This document shows positions 8,748 to 17,500 of a stretch of 64,000 nucleotides of DNA, piece by piece. This DNA is from Myxococcales bacterium (GTDB taxonomy: Bacteria > Myxococcota_A > Polyangia > Polyangiales > Polyangiaceae): the NCBI GenBank assembly GCA_016703425.1, contig JADJCA010000023.1, forward strand, positions 1-64,000, given 5' to 3'. Below the pieces are notes generated by a model. The model worked only from the letters and a program-made list of their open reading frames with translations. It did no database searches and was not told the DNA's origin. Both the position numbers and the translations under genes were made by a program. Numbering within the stretch: position 1 is the stretch's first letter; each line of letters opens with the position of its first letter.

Positions 8748-10067
8748 TCAGCGGCGCCCAGCCTTGAAGATTCGGCCGTCGCCGACGCCGAGGAACAGCG
8801 CGTTCTTGAAGTGCGCGATCGCTGTGGGCGCGACGTCGAGCGTGAGCTGCACGAGCTCCGTCGCTGCCTCGAGCGACGCGAGGTCAGCGACGAAAAGTCG
8901 GACGTTCCACGCCGCGGGCTTGGCGCCCGGCACCGACGCCGCCGTAAGGACGAGCACCTCGGAGGTCCCCGTGAGGGACACGTCCACGACGGCGAGGCCG
9001 CTGAGCGCAGTCACCGGCGTGAGGGCGCCGTCGGGCGCGACGCGCGCGAAGGTCTCGCGACCCGCTACCGTGCCCCAAAGAACGCCCGTCCCGTCGGGCA
9101 GCGGCAACGTGCCGCGCGGCAGGATCTTCTGGAGCGGATGCCCCGCGCCGAGCTCGGTCACTGCGGTGCCGTCGAAGGAGATGTTCTTCACGATGAGCCG
9201 GCCGCTCGAATAGACGCTCTCGTAACCGAAGGCGAAGAGCGGGCCGCTCGTCGGCAAGAGGTGGATGAAGCGCGTGTCGCCCTCGCCGGGCGTCGTGACC
9301 TGGACGCGTGTGACCGTTTGAAACGACTGCCCGCGATCGTTCGAGCGCCACAGGTAGCGGAAGACCTGGCCCGCCTCGAACTCGGTGCGAAAGTCGGCGC
9401 CGGAGCCGACGGAATAGATGGCGCCCTTGTAGCTTGCGAGATCGTGGACGTGCTCACCGCCGTTGACGGTGCGGTGCTTCTTGAAGGTCTCGCCTTCCAA
9501 TCGATAGACGTTGCCTTGGATGCCCTTCGGCGTGGTGTTCTCTTGCGTCCACAGCTCGTCGGGATCGGTCGAGTCGATGCCCGCTTGCCAAAGCTCGCCG
9601 TCGAGCATGCGGTAGCGATCGATCTGCTCCTCGCCGCTTTGACGCGGCGTCTTCTGAGGCGCGCCTTGCCCGTCGCCAAGGACAACCACGGCCTCCACGG
9701 ACGCCGGATCGTCGGCGGAGCGGAAGGCCCGCATCTCGATGGGGATCTTCTCGCCGAGGTTGTAGTCGGCGTCGCCGTAGCCGAAAAAGAGGCGGTCGCC
9801 AGCGGCCATGAGCTCGTTGATGGACGCGTTGAACTTGCCCGGCTGGTGCTTGCGCCCGACGGCCAGGTAGTCGTCGATGGGGGAGGCCCACGGCGCGAAC
9901 TCCTCGAACGACTGCGCGGCGATTTTCGAGCTTCCGCCCCCGTCGGCGGCGCCCGCATCGACGCTCGCTTCGGCGCTCGGCGCGGCGCTGTTCGACGAGC
10001 AACCGACCGCGAACTTCAGGGCAACGACTGAAAGGAGAGAGGCTCCGCACGCGCTGAGGGGTCGCAT
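8748..10067 (-). CDS. Beta-propeller-like lipoprotein
   Basis: 439 residues. The signal peptide ends in a lipobox (FAVGC), followed by a short Ala/Asp/Gly linker. The rest is built from repeated four-strand units such as GDRLFFGYGDADY, GAIYSVGSGADF, WRSNDRGQSFQ and NALFLGVGDGRIF, typical of beta-propellers or BNR/sialidase-like repeats. 'SNDRGQSF' is close to an Asp-box (SxDxGxTW). No catalytic residues are recognisable. It is convergent with the GFA gene and divergent from the MBL-fold gene. Predicted outer-membrane lipoprotein; ligand unknown. Confidence 0.75.
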   Translation of the reverse strand: MRPLSACGASLLSVVALKFAVGCSSNSAAPSAEASVDAGAADGGGSSKIAAQSFEEFAPWASPIDDYLAVGRKHQPGKFNASINELMAAGDRLFFGYGDADYNLGEKIPIEMRAFRSADDPASVEAVVVLGDGQGAPQKTPRQSGEEQIDRYRMLDGELWQAGIDSTDPDELWTQENTTPKGIQGNVYRLEGETFKKHRTVNGGEHVHDLASYKGAIYSVGSGADFRTEFEAGQVFRYLWRSNDRGQSFQTVTRVQVTTPGEGDTRFIHLLPTSGPLFAFGYESVYSSGRLIVKNISFDGTAVTELGAGHPLQKILPRGTLPLPDGTGVLWGTVAGRETFARVAPDGALTPVTALSGLAVVDVSLTGTSEVLVLTAASVPGAKPAAWNVRLFVADLASLEAATELVQLTLDVAPTAIAHFKNALFLGVGDGRIFKAGRR

Positions 10068-10261
10068 CGGGGGCGCAAAATAGGCTCACTTCCGCGATGC
10101 GCCACGCGCCGGGAGCGTTTGCCGGTAAAGTCCCTGCTTCGAAGGCCCGCCCAGGTTTGTCTCTACCGGCCGGCGTTGAGAGCGCCAGCGTTTCTCTGCG
10201 CAAATTCGTTGGCTTCCGCGATGTCGAGCCGCACCGAGTCAATTAACACGCGAGCACCAAG

Positions 10262-11173
10262 TTGAAGCGATTTCTTCGCCGCGCCGTCCTCACGCTGGGT
10301 GTGCTCGCCCTCGCGCTTGGTGTCCTCTTGCTCATCGGCTTGCGCGAGGTGCCCGTTCCTGAGCGTGCGCGGTTCGCCATCGACCTCGGCGCCTTGCGCG
10401 CGCTCGCCGGGCCCGAGGACGCGTTGCCCGAGCGCGCTCGCGCGGATCTGGTCGGTCAGAGCTTCTTCCCCGAGTTCATCGGCATCGCTGGCGGCGGCGC
10501 CGCGCGCATGCCCCTCGGCTTCTACGTCTGGCAGTTCGTCTACAGCGACGGCACGCACGCGATCATCGACGCGGTCCACTCGAAGGCGTCGCACCCAACG
10601 CTGACGGGCGCGTACCACGACGACGCGTGGCAACGGCAAGAGCGCGCCGTCGGCGCCGCGAGCGTCATGGTCGTCACGCACGAGCACAACGATCACCTCG
10701 GCGGGTTCACCGAGTCGACGCATTTCGAGCGGCTCGGTGCGAAGCTGAAGTTGAACGCCGCGCAGCGCGGGCGTCCCCGTGCCGGCGGTGTGGCGCGCGA
10801 TCTAAAGGGAGAAGCGACCCTCGAGTCGGGCCCTGAAGGATCGCTGCACAAAGTGGCCCCGGGCGTCGTCGCGATCTCCGCGCCAGGGCACACGCCCGGC
10901 ACGCAGATGCTCTACGTGCGCCTCAAGAGCGGACGAGAGTTCCTCCTGATCGGCGACATCGCGTGGCAAGGGACGGCGCTCGAACGGGTGCGAAATCGTC
11001 CGAAGCTCCCCACGTGGATCCTCGGCGAAGACTCGCTCGCGGTCGCGCACCAGCTCCGCGCCATCCTCGACTTCAAGAAGGCGAACCCGTCGATCGACGT
11101 GGTCGTGTCGCACGACATCGGCCAAATGGAGGCGCGCTTCGCCACGGGACGCGTGACTCGAGGGTTGGAGTAG
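10262..11173 (+). CDS. Membrane-anchored MBL-fold hydrolase
   Basis: 303 residues from TTG 10262, the only start that keeps the N-terminal anchor (hydrophobic residues 8-28). Metallo-beta-lactamase-fold metal-binding motifs are present in order: THEHNDHLGG (about 139-148), SAPGHTPGTQ (about 208-217), the GDIAWQ aspartate (about 236) and a VSHD near the C-terminus. So a binuclear metal hydrolase domain faces the periplasm. Substrate cannot be read from sequence. It lies about 50 bases upstream of the MoxR gene, same strand, so it may belong to or flank the bpX operon. A gap and no overlap make this less certain than the coupling inside that operon. Confidence 0.8.
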   Translation: MKRFLRRAVLTLGVLALALGVLLLIGLREVPVPERARFAIDLGALRALAGPEDALPERARADLVGQSFFPEFIGIAGGGAARMPLGFYVWQFVYSDGTHAIIDAVHSKASHPTLTGAYHDDAWQRQERAVGAASVMVVTHEHNDHLGGFTESTHFERLGAKLKLNAAQRGRPRAGGVARDLKGEATLESGPEGSLHKVAPGVVAISAPGHTPGTQMLYVRLKSGREFLLIGDIAWQGTALERVRNRPKLPTWILGEDSLAVAHQLRAILDFKKANPSIDVVVSHDIGQMEARFATGRVTRGLE

Positions 11174-11226
11174 CGCGCGGTCGATCGTGGTCGGCGAGGC
11201 GTGGTACGACGAAGGGCGTGTCACCC

Positions 11227-12354
11227 ATGAACGCTTCGGCTACCGAGGTTCAGGCCGCCATCGCTCACGCTCGCCGTGGGCTCGTGGAGCGCGAGGCGTT
11301 GGTCGAGCTCGTGGTGCTCTGCGCCGTCGCTGGCGAACACTTGCTCGTCGTCGGACCGCCGGGCACGGCCAAGAGCGAAGCGGTCCGGCGCATCGCGCGT
11401 GGCCTCGGCGGCCGCTACTTCGAATACCTCGTGGGGCGCTTCACAGAGCCGACGGAGCTGTTCGGCCCCGTGAGCCTGAAGAAGCTCAAGGAAGGCATCG
11501 TCGAGACGGAGACGGCAGGGATGCTCCCCGAGGCCGACGTCGCGTTCCTCGACGAGGTGTTCCTAGGCTCGACGGCGATCCTGAACACGCTCCTCGGCAT
11601 CCTCAACGAGCGGACCTTTCGCCGCGGGCACACGAGCCTCAGGTGTCCGCTCCGCGTGTGCGTCGGCGCCTCGAACCGCTTGCCTGAGGACGAGCAGCTC
11701 GCCGCCTTCGCGGACCGCTTCCTCGCGCGCATCTTCGTCGAGCCGGTCCGCGACGCGGGCCTCGAAGAGCTCTTGGCCGCGGGCTGGTCGCTCGGCGCTG
11801 ATGCGCCGTCGCCGGCCGCGTCGCTGGGCCACCTCGATGCGCTGGCGAAGAAGGCACACGCGATGGATCTGGCGCCGGTGCGTCCCGCCATCGCGCACGC
11901 CGTTCGTCTCTTGCGCGCCGCCGGCATCGATTGGACCGATCGGCGCATCGTTCGCGTTCAGCGGCTCGTGGCGGCGGCGGCGGCGCTCGCGGGACGAGAG
12001 CAACCAACGATGGCCGACCTGTGGCCGATCGTGTTTGCCTTGCCAACGGAAGAGGCCCAGCGCGCCGGACGCGATGCCCTTCGTGAGCTGCTTCGCGAGT
12101 CGGAAAACGGAAGCCTGGTGACGGCGGCCGCCGAGGGCTCGCTCGGCGCCCTCGCGCGCGGCGGCAAGCTCCGCGAAGAAGGGGAGGCCATTCTCGCGGA
12201 GCGCCCTGCCGCGGGTGAGCCGAGCGAGGCGCAAGAGGCGTGGCGACTGAAGGTCGAGGGACTCGCGCGCGAGCTCGACGCGACGTTCACGAGAGAGACG
12301 CTGCCGAAGGAGCTCGCCGACCTTCGGGCGCGCATCGTGGCCGCGGCGTCGTAG
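11227..12354 (+). CDS. MoxR-family AAA+ ATPase (RavA-like) of a bpX ternary system
   Basis: 375 residues from ATG 11227 with GAAGG upstream. AAA+ motifs: Walker A GPPGTAKSE (about 39-47), Walker B VAFLDEV (about 102-108), sensor-1 VGASNRLP, and a FADRFLAR box with the likely arginine finger. The segment RFTEPTELFGPVSLKKLKEG is typical of RavA/MoxR proteins that work with a von Willebrand A partner. A helical C-terminal domain follows. The next gene starts three bases later and the following two overlap by ATGA, so all four are one transcription and translation unit. In this family the ATPase is thought to remodel or load substrates presented by the vWA protein; that role is inferred here. Confidence 0.92.
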   Translation: MNASATEVQAAIAHARRGLVEREALVELVVLCAVAGEHLLVVGPPGTAKSEAVRRIARGLGGRYFEYLVGRFTEPTELFGPVSLKKLKEGIVETETAGMLPEADVAFLDEVFLGSTAILNTLLGILNERTFRRGHTSLRCPLRVCVGASNRLPEDEQLAAFADRFLARIFVEPVRDAGLEELLAAGWSLGADAPSPAASLGHLDALAKKAHAMDLAPVRPAIAHAVRLLRAAGIDWTDRRIVRVQRLVAAAAALAGREQPTMADLWPIVFALPTEEAQRAGRDALRELLRESENGSLVTAAAEGSLGALARGGKLREEGEAILAERPAAGEPSEAQEAWRLKVEGLARELDATFTRETLPKELADLRARIVAAAS

Positions 12355-12357
12355 GTC

Positions 12358-12786
12358 ATGCTGACGTTCCGTCCGCGCGCCATCGCGCTCGAAGCGCTCT
12401 GTGTCGCCGGCGTGGGGCCCGTCGCCCGTGCGCTCGCGACGCGGGCGCTCGCCCGCGACGACGCTTGGCTCGCGACGCTTCGCGGCGTCACGTCGGGTGA
12501 CGCCCTCTTCCTCTTGGGAGCGAGCGAGGCGCTTCCGTGGGTTGACGGCGCCTTGTATCTGGGGCGCGACGATGCGGCGCCGTTGCTGCTCACGCCGACG
12601 AACGCGGCGCCGGACGTTCCCGCCGACGTCTTTGAACGCGCCATCGTGCGCCACGCCGGCGTGTTGGTGCCGCCCATCGCGGTGCTCCCCGCGCCTCGCC
12701 GCCTCGTGTCGGTCGCTGCGGCGCGTCCCGTCGAGCGCGCGAGGCTCGCGGAGTGGCTCGCCGCGCGGCCCGAGACCTCGCCATGA
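12358..12786 (+). CDS. bpX5 domain protein of MoxR-vWA-beta-propeller system
   Basis: 142 residues, starting three bases after the MoxR stop and overlapping the next start (ATGA at 12783). The sequence matches my memory of the bpX5 domain: an N-terminal RPRAIALEALCVAGVGP segment, Ala/Arg-rich helices, a central GDALFLLGASEALPWVDG and the signature YLGRDDAAPLLLTPT, ending with RLAEWLAARP. The domain is known essentially only from operons with a MoxR ATPase and a vWA/beta-propeller protein; its biochemical role is not established. No signal peptide, so it should be cytosolic with its partners. A domain-profile search would confirm the call. Confidence 0.8.
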   Translation: MLTFRPRAIALEALCVAGVGPVARALATRALARDDAWLATLRGVTSGDALFLLGASEALPWVDGALYLGRDDAAPLLLTPTNAAPDVPADVFERAIVRHAGVLVPPIAVLPAPRRLVSVAAARPVERARLAEWLAARPETSP

Positions 12787-14585
12787 GCACTCGTACGTTG
12801 CCGCGCGCGCTCGAACCGTGGCGAAAGGAGCTCTCGCTCTTCCCCGACGATCTCGCGCTCGTCCTCGGCGAGCTGACAGCACGCCTCGCCACCGTCATGG
12901 GACCCGGGCAAAAGGCTCGCTCCCACGAAGGCGCGCCCGACGGCCTTGCGGGGCTCGCGCGGCGCGGCACCTACGAGCGACTGCTGCTCAGCGAGTGGCT
13001 CCTTCATGAGGAGCTGCCCGACGAGTTCATGCGGCGCGTGGTCGCTGGTGAACACGCCTTTCTTGAGCGCGCGTACCGGCAGGAAGGCGCCACGCGGCGT
13101 GTGATCGCCCTCTTCGACGCCGGTGTGCACCAACTGGGGGCGCCGCGCATCGTTCAGCTCGCGGCGCTCCTCGTCTTGTCGCAACGCGCGGAGCGACTTG
13201 GGGCGTCGTTCGAGTGGGGCATCCTCTCGAGCGACGACGAACTCTGTGGCGCAGTCACCGCTGGGGCCGTGCTCGCGTTTCTCGAGGGGCGCTCAGCGCG
13301 ACCGCCGTCGGCCGCCGATGTCGAGCGGTGGGCCTCGAGGCTCAAGGGATCGGCCACGTCAGAGCGCTGGCTCGTTGGCGGCGAAGGCCTCGCAACCATC
13401 ACGCCACACCTGGGAGCCTCCCACTTGAGCATCGAGGAGGCGCTCGACGCGTCGCCCTCGACGCGCGTCGTCGTCGCGATGCGACCGGAAGGCGGGCGAG
13501 CGCGGCGGTCCGCAACGCTCGAGCTCCCAGCCGAGCGGGCCTGCGTACGCCTGCTGCGCGATCCCTTCGGCGTCGCCGCTGCGCCTCGCGTGCCGCACGC
13601 TGGTAGCGCGCGCATCGATCCGACATCGAACATCGTCTTCTCGCCCGACGGCCGCCTCCTCCATGTGCGCGGGGCCGGCGGAACGTTGATCACGGTCGCC
13701 ATTCCCAACTCAAAGCACGCGGTGACGAGGGCTCCCGGCGTCTTTGCGCCCCCGGAAGGCCATCGCATCGTGGCCGTCGGGCAGCTCCGCTCGAAGAAGC
13801 GAACGGCCGTCGTGACGTGGCATGAAGGCGACGCGTTCCTGCACGTGCTCACGAAGCGAGCGACCGCCGCCTTTCGAACGGAGCGTTACGCGGCGTCCGA
13901 CTACGCTGGACCAAACGAGGCGGCTCCGTTGGCCGCGCTCGGCGTCGTTCGCGCAGACTACGCCGTCTTCGTCGATGGCGACGGGAGCTTGGTTCACCTC
14001 TTCGGCGCGAGGAATGACGTCGTCGTCGAGAGGCGCGACGCCTTCGCGGTCAAGGCGCTGCGAGACGGCCTCGCGTACGCGGAGCGGCTCGAGGGAAGCG
14101 TCCACGTCATGGTGCTCAGAGCGACCGGGCGGCTATTCGCTCCCGGCCAGGTGCCTTCACCGATCACGAGTCGCCCAACCGGTGTTGAGGTGCAGGCGGA
14201 GTCTCTGTTCTTCGGCGCCTCGGGCATCGCTGACCTCGTGGCCACTTGCAGCCCGACGGGCTCATGGGCGCTCGTCCGAAACGGCCGCGTCGCGCCTGTT
14301 GCCGTTGATGGGGGCGCCACCGTCGTTGGGGTGGTCGAACGGGGCTTCTCGCCAACCAAGGACTACCTCGTGACGCTGGACGCGTCGCGTACGCGCATTG
14401 CGCTGTCGAACGACTCCGAGTCAGAGACCGTTGCCTGGACGACGGCCCATGACCCCATCGTGTTCGCTGCTGCGAGCGACGCGGGGCGCGAGCTGGCCTA
14501 CGTCACCTCGAGCGGCGCGCTCGTGATCTACTCGTGCATGGAAGACTCCGTGGTGCTTCGGCTCGCTCTCGGTGGCCGGCCATGA
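12783..14585 (+). CDS. vWA-like plus beta-propeller protein of ternary system
   Basis: 600 residues from ATG 12783 (ATGA overlap with bpX5). Residues about 20-190 form a von Willebrand A-like domain: a helical start, then VIALFDAGVHQLGAPR followed by a helix LAALLVLSQRAERLG and a strand FEWGIL. The MIDAS DxSxS motif is degenerate (DAGVH at about 110-114), so metal-dependent adhesion may be altered or lost. From about residue 250 onward come repeated strands such as SNIVFSPDGRLLHVRG, DYAVFVDGDGSLVHLFG and GSWALVRNGR, a beta-propeller. It ends by overlapping the next gene (ATGA at 14582). It is the expected adaptor between the ATPase and its target, inferred from family architecture. Confidence 0.82.
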   Translation: MSTRTLPRALEPWRKELSLFPDDLALVLGELTARLATVMGPGQKARSHEGAPDGLAGLARRGTYERLLLSEWLLHEELPDEFMRRVVAGEHAFLERAYRQEGATRRVIALFDAGVHQLGAPRIVQLAALLVLSQRAERLGASFEWGILSSDDELCGAVTAGAVLAFLEGRSARPPSAADVERWASRLKGSATSERWLVGGEGLATITPHLGASHLSIEEALDASPSTRVVVAMRPEGGRARRSATLELPAERACVRLLRDPFGVAAAPRVPHAGSARIDPTSNIVFSPDGRLLHVRGAGGTLITVAIPNSKHAVTRAPGVFAPPEGHRIVAVGQLRSKKRTAVVTWHEGDAFLHVLTKRATAAFRTERYAASDYAGPNEAAPLAALGVVRADYAVFVDGDGSLVHLFGARNDVVVERRDAFAVKALRDGLAYAERLEGSVHVMVLRATGRLFAPGQVPSPITSRPTGVEVQAESLFFGASGIADLVATCSPTGSWALVRNGRVAPVAVDGGATVVGVVERGFSPTKDYLVTLDASRTRIALSNDSESETVAWTTAHDPIVFAAASDAGRELAYVTSSGALVIYSCMEDSVVLRLALGGRP

Positions 14586-17500
14586 GTCTGCGTCCGCGGC
14601 GCGCCTTTCACCGAGGTTCGGTGCTGGCCTCGGGGCTGGTGCTCGATGTGGCGCGCCTCGGATTCGCCACCGCGCGCGCGCGCGTCTTGCGGCTCTCGGT
14701 CCACAACGCGGCCGTCTTCCGCATGGAGGGAGCCCTCTTCGTGCGCTTCGCGTTCCCCATGCGCGTGTCCACGGGCGCCGTTGGCGGTGCGCCCGTTGTC
14801 CGGCAGGGCAACCTTCACGCGGCAGCGCCGCTTGATGACGATGAGGTCACGGCGCTCGACGCCGGCGTCGAGGCCGTCGTGACGGTTCATGGCGGCGTCG
14901 CCTCCGTGTGGCCCGTTGCCGACCAAGCGCGCGAAGACCTCGCCGATTGGCTCGACGTGACGGACTTTGAGGTGTGCCCGAGCGCCCTCTCCCTTGGCGC
15001 GAGCGTCGCCCCATCGACGACGAGGCTCGCGCCGCCTGTCTCCGACGCTCGAAAGCAGTTGGGCGTCGCTCCGCTCTCCCACGAAGGCGCCTCGTTCTTG
15101 GCGGCGGTTGGCGCCGAGCGACCGGTCCTTCGCGACGCGGGCTCGCTCGCGAATCGAGTGCGCACGGCCGTGGCCGCCGCGTGGACCTTCGTGAGCGAGC
15201 TGGGCCGCCGCCTCCGAGGTTCCGCCGGACAGGCACACGACCCCGCAGCGGGCCCACCGGCCTCCGAGCCGCTCGCGCCGTCGCTTTGGGGGCGCCTTTG
15301 GGGTGTCTTCACGCGTCTGGTGATTTCGTCACGCCTTGCAGGCCTCATCGGTCGACGCCAAGCCGCGTACCTCGCGCGCATGCTCGAGCTCTTCGAGCAG
15401 CGCGATCTCGACGAAGCCCTCCGCCACGCGATTCCGCTCTCGAAGGAGCTCGAGGGCGCGCTGGCGCCGCCGGCGCTGCCGGCGCTGGGAGTGCCCTCGC
15501 CCCGCGAAAGGCTCGCCATCGTTCCGCACCGCGCGCGCGGCGGCGCGAGCTCTTTGGGTGTTGGTGAGGGGCTGTTCGAACTCTTGCGGGCGACCTATCG
15601 GCGCGCCTTCGATCGCTTGGTCGCGCTCGGAGAGTTCGAGAAGGCGGCGTTCATTCTCGCCGAGTTGCTCAACGCGAGCGAGGAGGCGGTCTCGTTTCTC
15701 GAGCGGCACGGGCGCCGCGTTCTCGCCGCCGAGGTCGCAGAGGCGCGCGACCTACCGCCCGGCCTCGTGGTTCGGCAGTGGTTTCTAGCGGGCCACCGCG
15801 AGCGTGCCGTGGCGGTGGCGCGCCGCACCGGCGCGTTTGCCGACGCAGTCCTCAGGCTCGAGGCGACGGACAAGAGCCTCGGGCAGGCGCTGCGCCTTGT
15901 GTGGGCGGACCACCTCGCCGATTGCGGGGATTATGCAGCGGCCGTCGATGTGGCGTGGGCCATCGCGGCGGCGCGACCGACGCTCCGCGTGTGGCTCGAG
16001 CGCGCCGTTGCCGTGGGCGGTGAGACAGGCGCTCGGATGCTCGTTCGAACGGTCCGCGCGCAGCCCGAGGCGCTTGAGGTGACGCGTGATCGCATGTTAT
16101 CGCTCCTCGCTGCCGAAGAAGGTGGCGCGTTGGCGCGGGCCGTAGGTCGCGAGGTGCTCAGCGAGAAGGCGACGGGCGGTGTGCGCGTCTTCGCGAAGCT
16201 GGCGGCGCGGAGGCTCGTCGCGCTGGGCGCATCGGACGGCGGCGGCGCGGACGCGCGACGGCCCGACGAACCGCTCGTGCGACGTCTCCTGGACGCTGCG
16301 GGTGACGGGGCCTTTCGCGCCGACGTGCTCGCTTGCAAGGGGAGGGAGGCTCCCCTTACACCCTTGGTCGCTGTACATGTTCGCGCGTACGCGTTGACGG
16401 ACATCGGCACGTGCCGCGACGTCAACGAAGACACGGCAATCGCCACGACGCTTCGAGAGGCGCGCGGCGGTCGGGCTGCGCCGGCCCCGAGTGAGCGCGG
16501 ACGCGAGGTCCACGCCGACGCGACCGCGCTGGGCCTCCTGCTCGGCGCCATCGACGCGATGGGCGGGGTGTCCTCTGGCGACGCGGCGGCTGACATGGCG
16601 CGCCGCGAGCTCTTCGAGAGGTTGCAGACTCCGCGCGCCGCATCGTCGCTACGCGAGGCGGCCGAGCGCTTGGCGGCGACCTTTGAGGCAGCCAACGGCG
16701 CCATCTTTTCCGAGGCAACGAAAGATCCCGCGCGGCGAGGCATGGGCTGCGCGGCGACAGCGGCCACCACCTTCGGCTCGACGCTGCTCGTGGGGCAGGT
16801 CGGTGATACGCGCGGCTACATTCTCCGGGGCGGCTCGCTCGTGCAGGTGACTCGGGACCACTCGCTCTTGAACGAGTACATCGCTGCGGGGCACCTGATG
16901 ACGCCAGAGGCGATAGAAGAGTTCCCTCACAAGAACGTCATCACACGCGCCATGGGGATGGCCGCATCCATCGAGGCGGACCTCGTTCGCGTCGAGCTCT
17001 GTCGGGGCGATGTCGTGCTCCTGTGCTCCGACGGACTAACGTCGGTGGTGAGCGACGCTGGCGTGCGTGACCTTCTTCAGGCGCATGAGGAGCCGGAGCA
17101 TGCGTGCGTCGCGCTCGTGCGCGCGGCCATCGCCGCCGGTGCACCGGACAACATCGCCGTCGTGGTGGCCCGCTTCGACGGGGATACGTTGCCGGAGCCC
17201 ACGCTGCCGATCGACGTCGGTCCTATCGTCGGGCCTAGCTACGAGTCGCCTTCGGCGCACCCGGCCGTCGTGAAGCGACGGCGCGCAGACTCGGGCGCGT
17301 TGGCCATCCACGACGCGGCGCTGCTGCCCGACGGGCGCGTCCTCGTCGCGCTCGGCGAGCTCGGGGTGCGGCTCTTGTCTCGTCACGGGAAGACGCTCGC
17401 GCGCTTCGGTGAGCCGGCCCATCGCCTGATCATGTCGGATCACGGCGATCGCGCCATCCTCGTCGCCTTTCGCGGGGAGATGCTTCGACTAGCCAAGCTT

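Noticed and set aside
8731..8752. CTGAG/CTCAG inverted repeat between convergent genes
   Set aside because: Only five pairs with a ten-base loop; too weak to call a terminator.
16346..16366. Hairpin AAGGGGAG / CTCCCCTT inside the bpX6-PP2C gene
   Set aside because: Lies within a continuous well-supported coding frame (interdomain segment); no T-tail. Probably chance.
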